Source of the DNA: Sporomusa sp. KB1
GTDB taxonomy: Bacteria > Bacillota > Negativicutes > Sporomusales > Sporomusaceae
NCBI RefSeq assembly: GCF_007830295.1
Contig: NZ_VLKC01000002.1
Location: 201,552-265,551, forward strand
Length of the DNA: 64,000 nucleotides
Direction: 5' to 3'
The notes beneath the pieces are model-generated. The model had not been told where the DNA came from. It saw only the letters and a list, made by a program, of their open reading frames with translations, and did no database searches. Position numbers and translations under genes: made by a program. This document shows, piece after piece, positions 19,213 through 27,993 of the stretch (position 1 is the stretch's first letter; the number at the start of each line of letters is the position of its first letter).

Positions 19213-20520
19213 TTAAGCATCAGGAATTAAAATAACAAAGCGACTACCCTTGCCCGGTTCGCTATCAACATTGATCCTACCATGATGGATATCAACAATC
19301 CATTTAGCAATTGATAATCCTAATCCAGCTCCCTCAATGTTATTTAATCGGGTCTGATCAACCCGAAAGAAGCGTTGAAAGATCTTTTTTTGCAAGTTAA
19401 CAGGAATACCCGGACCCGTATCACCCACTACTATTTCAGTGTACAGAGTTGAACCATGTTGAACTTGATCAAAATATATCTGAACTTCGCCACCGTGAGA
19501 GCTATATTTTATTGCATTATCAATCAATATATAAAGAAGCTGATGAATTCGCTCAGGATCAGCAACCATTTCAACTGTTCTAGTTACATCAAACTTGATA
19601 GTAATTTTTTTGTATTTGACCACAGAAACGAAAGATCGAAGCACCTGATCAGCTACTAAATTTAAAGAGAATTGTTCCCGTTTTGCTTTAATTTCATCTG
19701 TATCTGCTCTAGCAAGCGTCAATAAATCATTGACTATTCTTTCTAAACGGAAAAACTCATCTTGTGCATCAACTATTATCTGCATTGCGAATGGCGATAA
19801 AGTACTGTCACTATCCATTTCTATAGCCTCGATAGAGCTTAGAAGTACACTAAGAGGGTTTCTAAGCTCATGAGATGCATCCGCAACAAATTGTTTCTGC
19901 CTAATTATCGATTGCTCAATGGGGAGAGTTACCTTACCTGCAAGAAAACTCCCAATTACCGCAGCCAAAATTAAAAACAAAACAGCCACGCCAATTAGGG
20001 TAAATATACCGTGCACTAGCACACGGGCGTACGCCGTAACGTCTCTACCGACATATACTGTACCTAGCGTAGTATCGTTATGATAAATTTTTTGCTGAGC
20101 AAAAGCTAGCATTGCTGTCCCACCCGTTGGTAACGCTACCACAGCAATTTTAGTGCTTTTTGATGAATCCCAGTGTATAACCTGTTCCTCAGCTATATCA
20201 CGTAAAATTGGAATAGGCAAGTCAACCTTAATTAATTGCCCATTACGGTCAAATAAATAATAAAAAACTTGTCCACTTATATCATAATCATTTTCTATGG
20301 GCGTTTCTTGGGGTGGGATATTTGCCGTCTGAAAATGCTGCACAATTACTTCCCTCTGCTCGCGGACTACCTCGCGGGCTAGAACTCGAATTTCGTCTGT
20401 TATATCGACGTATATCCCCCAGATGATACCTAAACAGACAATTGCTATAAACGCAAGCAAGAATAATCCAAATACCCGCGTATATAAGGTAGTTAAATTT
20501 CTACGAATATTAGGTAACAT
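19213..20520 (-). CDS. membrane sensor histidine kinase
   Basis: The product has 435 residues with two membrane helices (about 15-35 and 170-195) enclosing an extracytoplasmic sensor of about 130 residues. The HisKA domain has DASHELRNPL (phospho-His near 230) and the HATPase domain has LLYILIDNAIKYS, DTGPGIP and GAGLGLSIAKW. It overlaps the upstream response regulator gene by 11 nt, so the two are translationally coupled partners. The stimulus is unknown; the downstream glycosyltransferases hint at envelope control, but that is only a guess. Confidence 0.92.
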   Translation of the reverse strand: MLPNIRRNLTTLYTRVFGLFLLAFIAIVCLGIIWGIYVDITDEIRVLAREVVREQREVIVQHFQTANIPPQETPIENDYDISGQVFYYLFDRNGQLIKVDLPIPILRDIAEEQVIHWDSSKSTKIAVVALPTGGTAMLAFAQQKIYHNDTTLGTVYVGRDVTAYARVLVHGIFTLIGVAVLFLILAAVIGSFLAGKVTLPIEQSIIRQKQFVADASHELRNPLSVLLSSIEAIEMDSDSTLSPFAMQIIVDAQDEFFRLERIVNDLLTLARADTDEIKAKREQFSLNLVADQVLRSFVSVVKYKKITIKFDVTRTVEMVADPERIHQLLYILIDNAIKYSSHGGEVQIYFDQVQHGSTLYTEIVVGDTGPGIPVNLQKKIFQRFFRVDQTRLNNIEGAGLGLSIAKWIVDIHHGRINVDSEPGKGSRFVILIPDA

Positions 20521-21193
20521 TTTTTGCCTCCATTTTATAACCTACACCGCGAATATTTTGGATAAGTGCCACCTCACCGGAACAGTCAATTTTCTTTCGG
20601 AGTAGGCGTACGAAGGCTTCGAGGTTATTAGGGGACACTTCACTCTCTAATCCCCAAATACGGTCTAAAATAATTTCTTTGGGTAGAACTCTTCCGTAAT
20701 TTTGAATTAGTAAATCCATAAGCTGGAATTCTTTTCCCGTCAATTGTATGGTCCTAGAACCTCTTTTAACTGACTTTGTCGTTCTATTTAATTCCAGATC
20801 GGCAGCCCTAGTAATTTCTTCTTTTATTGCAACAATGCTTCTTCGTGATAAGGCACGGATTCTAGCTAACAATTCCTTAAATTTAAATGGTTTAACCAAG
20901 TAATCATCGGCCCCCGCCTCTAAGCCAGTAACTAAATCATCTACTGTATCTTTTGCCGTGAGCATTAGTATTCCACCTTGATGACCTTCTGCCCTTAATT
21001 CTTGGCAGACCTCTAATCCCGTTCGCTCAGGCATTACCCAGTCTAGAATTATAAGATCATAGCTTTCTTTGCGAGCGGAGTCTAAAGCAGCTTGTCCAGT
21101 ATAAACCCAATCAACTTCTATATCTTGTCGTACCAACATTTGATTAACAAGGTTACCTAACCTCTTATCATCCTCAGCAAATAGTAATTTCAT
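20510..21193 (-). CDS. OmpR-family response regulator
   Basis: The product has 227 residues. The receiver domain shows FAEDDKRL, the phospho-acceptor in LIILDWVMPERTG (about Asp51), and LVKPFKF; the C-terminal winged helix contains LTGKEFQLMDLLIQNYG and LEAFVRLLRKKID. It forms a two-component pair with the histidine kinase that overlaps its 3' end. Targets are not visible. Confidence 0.92.
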   Translation of the reverse strand: MKLLFAEDDKRLGNLVNQMLVRQDIEVDWVYTGQAALDSARKESYDLIILDWVMPERTGLEVCQELRAEGHQGGILMLTAKDTVDDLVTGLEAGADDYLVKPFKFKELLARIRALSRRSIVAIKEEITRAADLELNRTTKSVKRGSRTIQLTGKEFQLMDLLIQNYGRVLPKEIILDRIWGLESEVSPNNLEAFVRLLRKKIDCSGEVALIQNIRGVGYKMEAKNVT

Positions 21194-21414
21194 CTTTTTA
21201 ACTCCTCATATAATAAGTTTTGTCTGCAACCTTCCGCTTAACTAATTTATAGGTATAACGTCCCCTGATCAATTATTTCATAACCACTCGCATTGAAACT
21301 AAATTACTCGCCCAGTACTTATGTCAATTGGTAACGGCATTAGCTTTGCAATAATTAGGAGCGAAGGACGGCAATAGTGTACAATCTGCTAAAGGGCTCT
21401 TTCATAAAACAGAA

Positions 21415-21456
21415 CCTCCACCTTAGATATAATATTTCTTATATCTAAGGTGGAGG
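21415..21456. terminator. 18-bp perfect stem-loop, probable terminator
   Basis: CCTCCACCTTAGATATAA and its exact complement are separated by 6 nt. On the minus strand it lies about 50 nt after the COG0523 gene and is followed by TTCTGTTTTATG, so it may terminate that transcript. The long perfect stem is unusual and could also be a mobile-element end. The rest of 21194-21414 holds no gene that I can see. Confidence 0.55.
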
Positions 21457-21506
21457 TGAGATTTGATTGGCCAAAAAAGAAGTAAGATTTCCCGATTTTA
21501 TTCTAT

Positions 21507-22604
21507 TCACACAACCGAATCAAAACGATATGTTGGATTTGGACGATCAGGTTGTAAATATTTTAATGCAGTTTCTTTTACTTCAATTCCATCCTTACAC
21601 AATTTGTAAAATTCATCCAAAACGATTGCTTTTAATTCTTCTGGTGACATTTCTACACGTGCATTCACTGTGAGACTTGCTTCGTCTGTCTTGCCAACAG
21701 ATCCGCGAACTTGCAACGTGTCTTTCTTACCCGTGATATTGCCAACAACTACTTTATTTTTAGCTATCATAAGCGCTTTTACATGTCCGACCGGAGCCTG
21801 CATTTCATCAAAGCGGTTTCCTAAATTGCTTAATAACGACTGGAGTAATGCGTCACAATCAATTTGATTGCCTTTTACTTCTAAGCTTGTATTGAGCCAA
21901 CCAAGCACTGCTTCCCCTTCAGCATAAACATCATAATCCACTTCAGCTAGACGAATACCAGCCTTTTGCTGCGCTAGCACGTCGGTCATCCATTCATTTA
22001 CGCCTGCACCTGTCTGAGCGCTGATAGCAAAAACAGAAGTTTGCGGCCATCTGGCAATGGTTCTATTTTTTAAGGTTTCTAACGCCTCCGATGGTAACAA
22101 ATCGGTTTTATTTATAACAATTTTGTCTGCTTCGTCAAGCTGTTTTTCTAAAATATAAGCTGCGCTCGGATGCAAATCACCTGTTTTTTTATCGAGAATG
22201 TTTGTGAGGCGCTTTGGATCTACCAATACCGACAGTGGTGCGATTGATAAAGTATCTTCGGCATATTTTTTGAGTGGTTGTAAAATTGTTGCAGATAAAT
22301 CCGTACAACTTCCGACCGGTTCTGCAATAATAATTTCAGCAGCAAGCTTATCCTTTAAATGTGACACCGCCTTTTTGAACCCTGGGAAATTGCAGCAGAA
22401 GCAACTTCCACTTACTTCCACTACACTTTCTTTATTATCACTTAGTTGCTCTAATAACGCCGTATCTACTAAAGCAGACGCTTGGTCATTGGTAATTAAG
22501 CCAACCCTTTTACCTTCATTTGTCATTATACTTGCCATTTTTGCTAAAAGTGTTGTTTTGCCCGCGCCTAAAAATCCACCAACTAAAACTAACTTTGTTG
22601 TCAT
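21507..22604 (-). CDS. COG0523-family (CobW/P47K) G3E GTPase
   Basis: The product has 365 residues. It opens with GGFLGAGKTTLL (Walker A), has the metal-binding CxCC motif in SGSCFCCNF near residue 68, a Walker B/ESEPVG-like IIIAEPVGSC near 92, and the base-recognition NKTD near 165. G3E GTPases of this family deliver or sense metals, or serve as chaperones for metalloenzymes. It is the last gene of a run with an aquaglyceroporin and ArsM, so a role in metal(loid) handling is likely; the metal is not predictable. The C-terminus has a long tail rich in proline and arginine. Confidence 0.85.
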   Translation of the reverse strand: MTTKLVLVGGFLGAGKTTLLAKMASIMTNEGKRVGLITNDQASALVDTALLEQLSDNKESVVEVSGSCFCCNFPGFKKAVSHLKDKLAAEIIIAEPVGSCTDLSATILQPLKKYAEDTLSIAPLSVLVDPKRLTNILDKKTGDLHPSAAYILEKQLDEADKIVINKTDLLPSEALETLKNRTIARWPQTSVFAISAQTGAGVNEWMTDVLAQQKAGIRLAEVDYDVYAEGEAVLGWLNTSLEVKGNQIDCDALLQSLLSNLGNRFDEMQAPVGHVKALMIAKNKVVVGNITGKKDTLQVRGSVGKTDEASLTVNARVEMSPEELKAIVLDEFYKLCKDGIEVKETALKYLQPDRPNPTYRFDSVV

Positions 22605-22652
22605 TTCCCTTTTCCCCCATTCTCAAGCTTTCATTGTTGTCTATGTACTTTT

Positions 22653-23456
22653 TTAGCAAGACTCACAGGATTTTTGTTCTTTTTTCATAAATGGTTCTAC
22701 TATATAGTTAAATAGTACGGCAGCAACCAATCCACCTACTATCGGTGCAAGCACGTATACGTAGAAGAATCCGCCACTCTGATCAGGGAAGGCATAGCTC
22801 CCCCAGCCCGCCATCCATGCAACTAACCGCGGCGCAAGGTCACGCGCCGGATTAAAACCGGCTTGGGTTAATGGTGCAATCAAGCAAATCAAGGAGGATA
22901 CTGTCAAACCGATAAATAGAGGTGCTAAATTATTATCTGGACGACCAACATTACAGCCCTCTGTCAAAAAGAAAATCATTAAAACTAACAGGAAGGTACC
23001 AAATCCTTCAGCCAACATGGCAAGTGGCATGGAAACAATCGCCGTACTGCCTGGTAATTGATAATACTCCCCGAACATTTTGCCAGTGCTCATAGATTCA
23101 GCAGTTCCTCTAACAATATGATGTGCTGTTTCATAGGCGGCAATTGAAGGTTCAAAAAATAGATACAGTAAAAAGCCAGCAAGCAAAGCACCCAAAAATT
23201 GTCCACTAATATATACCGGAATTTTGCTTGCCTTCATTCTTTTACTTGCAACCATTGCGAAGGTTACCGCTGGATTAAAATGTGCACACGACAGTGACCG
23301 AGTTGCATAGATTGCTAAGCCAATACTCAAGCCCCAAATCAATGCAATCTGAAAAAGCCCCTGATGTGAATTAAACAGTACCGATACGGCGACCGATCCA
23401 CAGCCGAATAAAACCATCAAAAAAGTCCCAAAAAATTCCCCCAGGAATTCACGCAT
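22653..23456 (-). CDS. MIP family channel (aquaglyceroporin, AqpS-like)
   Basis: The product has 267 residues with six membrane segments and both conserved NPA boxes: HFNPAVTF near residue 65 and GFNPARDLAP near residue 195, the second followed by the arginine of the selectivity filter. The C-terminus ends in a cysteine-containing tail (KSCESC). Such channels pass glycerol, arsenite or methylarsenite. Placed directly after arsM, it resembles aquaporins that replace ArsB in some arsenic operons; this role is inferred. The ATG at 23456 has GGAAGG upstream and replaces a longer frame. Confidence 0.85.
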   Translation of the reverse strand: MREFLGEFFGTFLMVLFGCGSVAVSVLFNSHQGLFQIALIWGLSIGLAIYATRSLSCAHFNPAVTFAMVASKRMKASKIPVYISGQFLGALLAGFLLYLFFEPSIAAYETAHHIVRGTAESMSTGKMFGEYYQLPGSTAIVSMPLAMLAEGFGTFLLVLMIFFLTEGCNVGRPDNNLAPLFIGLTVSSLICLIAPLTQAGFNPARDLAPRLVAWMAGWGSYAFPDQSGGFFYVYVLAPIVGGLVAAVLFNYIVEPFMKKEQKSCESC

Positions 23457-23489
23457 TGTTTTTTCCTTCCCTTCCATTCTTAGCAAATG

Positions 23490-24473
23490 TTATCCACAAC
23501 AGCAACAACTACTATTTGCTGACTTGTGCCCAATATAATGATAAGTCGGTGGCGTGACCACAAAATCATCACGCTGACGTAATCGCTTTGCTATTCTCTG
23601 CGAGACAGATACGGGAATCCCTCTCTTATAAACTTGTCCAACATTATCAATGCACGCTATTTCTTTTCCATTATAAATAGCGGTTTCTCCAGCAAAAACC
23701 TCTGCTTCCTCTTCTTTGCATAGCACTTTAACGGCGACCAATTCCAAAGTTTCCAATAAAATATCGTCTATACTATATGTTTCCTTATCAAGCAACCGAT
23801 ATGGACGACGCGCGCGTATTTGCACTTCACCAAAGCCAGCTTCGATAACTTTTTGCACATATGCGTCAAACGATAGCGCACCAGATAAACACATCGCTCT
23901 CAGACGCTCATCATTGCGTAAGCTCTCCGGTATAGGCTGGGTCGTAATCGGATCGGAAATATATAATCTACCACCCGGTTTCAATACACGATACATTTCT
24001 TTTAATGCAATCAGCAAATCCTCTTCCTTAAAAATATTAAACAAACAATTCTGCGCCGCAACATCTACGCACTCTGAGGGTATAGGCAAGTCTAGCGCAT
24101 CACCGCGTACAACATTTACGAATTCGGACTTAAACCAAGGATTCATTTGTTCAGCAATTTTAAAATTTGCTTTCGCTTTTTCCATCATTTCCACTACCCG
24201 GTCTACTGCAATAACCGCCCCAGGACGACGCGTAAAATAAGCAAACTGTAATGCTTCCATTCCACCGCCAATTCCCACATAAAGAATCGTTTCATTGCTC
24301 GACAACTCGCCTAAATGCACTGTCGTTCCACAACCATAATCCATGCTCGACATTTCTCTTGGGATTGTCAATTCCGGTAAAAGTTGCGCTGGTTTTTCTA
24401 CACAGCAAAGGTTTTCTTGTACCTCTTGCGATGCCTCTTTGTACAATTCATGTGCTGTTTCTAAATAACTCAT
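23490..24473 (-). CDS. arsM: arsenite S-adenosylmethionine methyltransferase ArsM (arsenosugar-pathway type)
   Basis: The product has 327 residues. It matches the ArsM subgroup known from arsenosugar biosynthesis: ENLCCVEKP near residue 20, MDYGCGTTVHLGEL near 42, the SAM site ILYVGIGGGMEALQFAYF, then VAAQNCLFNIFKEEDL and GGRLYISDPI. The conserved cysteines that bind As(III) are present, and the protein ends in a CCCCG cluster that may bind metalloid too. The reaction is stepwise methylation of arsenite. The ATG at 24473 follows AAAGGAG. Aquaporin and COG0523 genes follow in the same direction. No arsenic-specific ArsR gene or radical SAM ArsS partner is visible. Confidence 0.85.
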   Translation of the reverse strand: MSYLETAHELYKEASQEVQENLCCVEKPAQLLPELTIPREMSSMDYGCGTTVHLGELSSNETILYVGIGGGMEALQFAYFTRRPGAVIAVDRVVEMMEKAKANFKIAEQMNPWFKSEFVNVVRGDALDLPIPSECVDVAAQNCLFNIFKEEDLLIALKEMYRVLKPGGRLYISDPITTQPIPESLRNDERLRAMCLSGALSFDAYVQKVIEAGFGEVQIRARRPYRLLDKETYSIDDILLETLELVAVKVLCKEEEAEVFAGETAIYNGKEIACIDNVGQVYKRGIPVSVSQRIAKRLRQRDDFVVTPPTYHYIGHKSANSSCCCCG

Positions 24474-24559
24474 TTTTATTCTCCTTTTATAATGATGCTT
24501 ATATAAGTCCAGTAATTGCAATTAATAATATACTTGCAATTATAATGATCAAAAAAAGA

Positions 24560-24583
24560 GCAAAACTGCTATTCCAGTTTTGC
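24560..24583 (-). terminator. intrinsic terminator located between the arsM promoter and arsM
   Basis: GCAAAACTG pairs with CAGTTTTGC and is followed on the minus strand by CTCTTTTTTTG. It lies downstream of a strong promoter at 24606-24634 and upstream of arsM. It may end transcription from the DUF5714 gene, or act as a leader attenuator for arsM. Confidence 0.7.
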
Positions 24584-24605
24584 AGTGTGTTTTGAACCTG
24601 ATTCC

Positions 24606-24634
24606 ATTATATAGCGACGCTCTATCGATTGCAA
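24606..24634 (-). promoter_or_regulatory. sigma-70 type promoter for arsM
   Basis: On the minus strand TTGCAA and TATAAT are separated by exactly 17 nt. The -35 box is part of an inverted repeat (GATTGCAA, 24627-24634, and TTGCAATC, 24647-24654), a plausible operator. Further TTGCAAT copies occur downstream around 24517-24540. Confidence 0.65.
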
Positions 24635-24703
24635 TAAAAAAATAATTTGCAATCAAATTATTTTTTTCTCCTACATTGAAAACCCATTAACAAATCACGA
24701 TGA

Positions 24704-25381
24704 TTATTCTGGGAAAAATGGGCATTTCTTACCAAGACATTCGTTATTTCTTAAAAAATGAGTACACTTAATTTCAGCAGGCAACTCCATCGTTACCCCT
24801 AAATGTTCTTTGACAAACCGCGCGGCAGTTTTAATACTAATAAATGAATTACGCTTACAACAGCGCGGCCCACCGATAGAACCGATCTTCTTTAATATTT
24901 CCGCAGTCATAAGATTGCTCAATCCCCATGTATCGGTACTAAGCGGTGTCGATTTCGTAATGATGCTGATAAACATACCAGAGCTTATTGCCGCCCCGCA
25001 AGAACCCCAAAAACCACAGATCCCGCCCGGCACATCCCCCCCCCTTTTTACCATCTCTTGCAATGCATTCCTTAAATCAATATCCCCACCGCTATTGCGA
25101 TACGCGGCAAGCAGTGCAGAACCTACCAACACATGATGTTCAGGCCCATGCATATTGATAACAGGGCTTTTCATCAATTCTATCGCTATTTCCAGTGGAT
25201 TTTTCGAGACGGTTTTGTTGCACGCATATTGTATGGCCAGCACGCCTGCCGAGCCATGACAGCCATCGCATATATAATGCCCATTCGTGCATTTTGCATG
25301 GCTGAAAAGCATCTTATGACAGCCTGCACATTCCATTTCTGCCGCTTGATCGTTGTACACTAACGGCGCGCCGCAAATCAA
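24704..25381 (-). CDS. DUF5714 domain protein with zinc-ribbon-like N-terminus
   Basis: The product has about 225 residues starting from a TTG at 25381 with GGGGGA upstream. The N-terminus has CxxC pairs (MICGAP, MECAGCHKMLF, CTNGHYICDGCH) that look like a metal-binding ribbon; the core has GPEHHVLVGSALL and GICGFWGSCGAA; the C-terminus has GPRCCKR and NECLGKKCPFF. This is the DUF5714 family of anaerobes, with no proven function; the many cysteines suggest metal or cluster binding. No in-frame ATG or GTG exists upstream after the preceding stop. It precedes arsM in the same orientation, with a promoter and terminator between. Confidence 0.72.
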   Translation of the reverse strand: MICGAPLVYNDQAAEMECAGCHKMLFSHAKCTNGHYICDGCHGSAGVLAIQYACNKTVSKNPLEIAIELMKSPVINMHGPEHHVLVGSALLAAYRNSGGDIDLRNALQEMVKRGGDVPGGICGFWGSCGAAISSGMFISIITKSTPLSTDTWGLSNLMTAEILKKIGSIGGPRCCKRNSFISIKTAARFVKEHLGVTMELPAEIKCTHFLRNNECLGKKCPFFPE

Positions 25382-25553
25382 ACATCCCCCATTTATTCCA
25401 CTTATAATCCTTCAACCCCAATCCATAATTTTTTGTTTTATCAGTTTGGTTGCAAATCCGGCTTTCACTACGGCAGCCAGCTAACAGCACGGGCGCAAGT
25501 AATCCGGCAAGCAGAATTTTTGACAGCTTCGCTGGTATCCACATTTTCCCCAA
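25314..25553 (-). CDS. possible short lipoprotein overlapping the DUF5714 gene start
   Basis: The frame opens with a charged N-terminus, a hydrophobic helix and a good lipobox (PVLLAGC, Cys28), so it looks like an exported lipoprotein. After about 55 residues it runs into the start of the DUF5714 gene in another frame. It may be the 5' end of a lipoprotein gene whose 3' part was lost. I do not recognise it. Confidence 0.3.
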   Translation of the reverse strand: MGKMWIPAKLSKILLAGLLAPVLLAGCRSESRICNQTDKTKNYGLGLKDYKWNKWGMFDLRRAVSVQRSSGRNGMCRLS

Positions 25554-25603
25554 TTAGTAACTAATTTTCGATCTGCACTCCGCACTACAAGTTACAGTGC
25601 CGT

Positions 25604-26014
25604 TTACTGCTTTTGTTCGATTTCCGTAACGCATTCGTTTTTGATCTTGCCAACCAGGAATTGTAGGGCATCAATAACATGCGGCCTGATGTCGCCGCCA
25701 ATCAGTACATACATTATATCATCGCCTAGGGTAAGCTGGCCTTCATTCAGCCAAACCTTAATATAGAAGATACCTTCCATTTTATATGTTTCAGCAATCG
25801 CTGCATCAACTTTCGCGGCATCATACGCAAACTCCATTCCCTTTACCAGCGAGCCGTCATCAAGCCCTTGGCGAACCTGGGCTTTAGGTGTCTGGCGAAC
25901 AACGCCATTATGAACTAAAAACATACCTTCTTGTAAGGCCGATGGATCAGCTTTTGCTTCTTTGAGCCACTCATCAATGGATGGTGATACTTTTTTCACT
26001 TTCTCATTTGTCAT
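25604..26014 (-). CDS. MoaE-like protein (molybdopterin synthase large-subunit family)
   Basis: The product has 136 residues and resembles MoaE in layout: an N-terminal IDEWLKEA helix, a GMEFAYDA segment, IKVWLNEGQLTLGDDIMYVLIGGD and HVIDALQFLVGKIKNE. Classical MoaE uses lysines in a C-terminal KxxxPxWK(K)E stretch; here only KIKNECVTEIE is left, so catalytic activity is doubtful. It may be a divergent regulatory or storage paralogue. It is a single gene with its own ribosome site. Confidence 0.6.
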   Translation of the reverse strand: MTNEKVKKVSPSIDEWLKEAKADPSALQEGMFLVHNGVVRQTPKAQVRQGLDDGSLVKGMEFAYDAAKVDAAIAETYKMEGIFYIKVWLNEGQLTLGDDIMYVLIGGDIRPHVIDALQFLVGKIKNECVTEIEQKQ

Positions 26015-26309
26015 AATATAACACGCTCCTCAGCTGTTAGTATATATATTGGGGAATGATATAATGAAATAGAACAAAACAAATACTTCCATACAAATAC
26101 ATAAAATCCTTTATAACTTCAGATATTTACGTGGAATAGACTGCAACTTGCACCCGGCATTTTCGATCACTGTGTCCGCAATTCTGTGCAAACTTGTCAA
26201 AGTGTTCTTGTGTTGAAAAAAACACCAATTCCCCTCGAATCTTCCACGGATAAAACCAAGTAAGGCGCCGTACGATATGTAATAAGGCAAATCATAAGGA
26301 GGAGATAAC

Positions 26310-26459
26310 ATGACAAAACCCGAAACTTACCCTGTAGATCCGCCAAATGCACCTAGGCGTACAAAGAATAATGATAACAATATACCTGAACCACTTTCAG
26401 GATCTAAGAAAGTAAAAAATCAAAATCATACTGGCGAGCGTCACGGCGAAGGATCCTAA
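26310..26459 (+). CDS. sspP: small acid-soluble spore protein, SspP (CotL) type
   Basis: A 49-codon gene starts at an ATG preceded by AAGGAGGAGA. Its C-terminal half, PEPLSGSKKVKNQNHTGERH, closely follows B. subtilis SspP (PEPLDGSKKVKNRNHT...). These minor SASPs are made in the forespore. The gene is flanked by its own terminator. It is direct evidence that the organism makes endospores. The stretch 26015-26309 in front of it shows nothing else that I can support. Confidence 0.85.
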   Translation: MTKPETYPVDPPNAPRRTKNNDNNIPEPLSGSKKVKNQNHTGERHGEGS

Positions 26460-26499
26460 AATAAAATTCCGGAAACCTCATGCTTTGAACAAAATAGAT

Positions 26500-26528
26500 A
26501 AGGTACGGCGACAGCCTGTACCTTTTTT
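26500..26528 (+). terminator. intrinsic terminator after sspP
   Basis: AAGGTAC pairs with GTACCTT and is followed by a T-run on the plus strand; it converges on the end of the amidohydrolase gene. Confidence 0.75.
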
Positions 26529-27642
26529 ACAGTTCAGCAAGTCCCTTGAACAGTTCAACTGCGGTTTCAATGATTTCATCCGGAAAATCGTATTCACAGC
26601 TATGTAAGGGCGGATAATTCTCGCCTGTACCGATAAAGCAGATTGCGCCGTTGGTCTGCTTGAGATAGTGGCCGAAATCTTCGGATGCACGAAAAGCTTC
26701 CTTCATTTCGATGAGTTGAAAACCCTTATTTTTACAAGCTTGCCGAATCTTATCAGAACTCATTTTATGATTTGCAGTTTCTGGGAAAACTTCATTGTAA
26801 GAGAAACTTACCTTTAGGTTGTATTTTTCAGCTTGGGTCAGAGCAAGATTTTCAAGATTTTCCTGAAGTTTATTCAATTCTATTTCATATAACGCACGGA
26901 TTGTTAAAAGTAGATCCCCCTTACTTGCAGCTACGCCGAAGGCTCTTTCCCCTATGTCTACCTGAATAACGGTACACAGAACCATTCCCTTATTATTCTC
27001 CGCCGAGGTTAAGCCCGGTATGGCATCAATGATCTTAGCAATAGCAAAAGTAGGATTTGCTCCTTTCTCAGGTTCGCTGGCATGAGCCGGTGACCCTTCC
27101 ATGTGGATAATCATCCCCTTGGATGCGCAAAAGCTAGTTCCGTCGATTATGTTGATAGATTTGAGCACCATACCATTACGATTGTGGTACGCAAAAATTT
27201 CTTTGATGTTATGTTTCTTAATAAAAGAGGCACATTGGATAGCACCTTCTCCCGTTTCCTCAGCATGCTGAAAAAGGAAAAAGATATTTTTGTCAGCACC
27301 CTTCTGATCAATTTCCAATGCTAACCCAGCAAGCGAAGCAGCATGACCATCATGGCCACATTTATGAGATACTCCGGTAAATCGTGAAGCATATGGTATG
27401 TCGATGGTTTCCGGCACCGGAATGGCGTCAAAATCCGCACGAAACGCAATATTCTCTTTCTCCTTGCCTGCATGATAAATCGCGTAAAACCAATGGCCAT
27501 TGTCTACAATTTCCAATTTTGTATTTGTTTTGAGGAAAGAGATTAAATACTGTTTGGTCCAAGATTCCTGATTCGAAAGTTCTGGATGCTGGTGCAAATC
27601 ATGGCGCAATTGTATGCTTAACTCCAAATTTTTTATTTCCAA
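26527..27642 (-). CDS. M20 family amidohydrolase
   Basis: The product has 371 residues with the M20D signatures: LRHDLHQHPELSNQE at the N-terminus, metal-binding CGHDGHAASLAGLAL near residue 95, FQHAEETGEGA (catalytic Glu) near 130 and a C-terminal HSCEYDFPDE with the last metal ligand. It should hydrolyse an N-acyl or amide bond of an amino-acid derivative in the cytoplasm. The start is a TTG with AAGGAG 10 nt upstream. It is divergent from an amino-acid-type permease; a joint role in uptake and deacylation of a small amide is possible. Confidence 0.85.
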   Translation of the reverse strand: MEIKNLELSIQLRHDLHQHPELSNQESWTKQYLISFLKTNTKLEIVDNGHWFYAIYHAGKEKENIAFRADFDAIPVPETIDIPYASRFTGVSHKCGHDGHAASLAGLALEIDQKGADKNIFFLFQHAEETGEGAIQCASFIKKHNIKEIFAYHNRNGMVLKSINIIDGTSFCASKGMIIHMEGSPAHASEPEKGANPTFAIAKIIDAIPGLTSAENNKGMVLCTVIQVDIGERAFGVAASKGDLLLTIRALYEIELNKLQENLENLALTQAEKYNLKVSFSYNEVFPETANHKMSSDKIRQACKNKGFQLIEMKEAFRASEDFGHYLKQTNGAICFIGTGENYPPLHSCEYDFPDEIIETAVELFKGLAEL

Positions 27643-27804
27643 TATCCCCAGCTCCTTTTATTTTTTAATTAAATCTTCGCATTGTTACTTACGCCGCGTC
27701 AATAAGACATCATTTTTATTTTACAGCCTAATTCTCTAAATTCAACCTACATACTTAAATCTTTCTCACTAAAAGAAAAAAGCCTGACCAAGTTATTGTA
27801 AAGT

Positions 27805-27848
27805 AAATGCCGTCCCCGATTGACATATGTCAAGGTGACGGCATTTTG
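27805..27848. terminator. stem-loop terminator between the amidohydrolase and permease
   Basis: AAATGCCGTC pairs with GACGGCATTT and the loop itself contains the palindrome TTGACATATGTCAA. The flanking genes diverge, so it may instead be a regulatory palindrome. Confidence 0.45.
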
Positions 27849-27993
27849 ACGTTTACAGTTCTTCCCAGCGAGTGCATAATAAGCTGGAAATGAGGTTGGC
27901 GATACCTTCTGAATTAATTGACTAACCAAAAGACCAATTCATCAGTATAACTACTATTCTACTTTCAAAAACTAAGCCTAAAAGGAGTCTATA

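Noticed and set aside
24251..24595. Plus-strand frame of 114 codons opposite the arsM 5' region.
   Set aside because: Lies antisense to arsM and its promoter; sequence looks like a shadow with no family resemblance.
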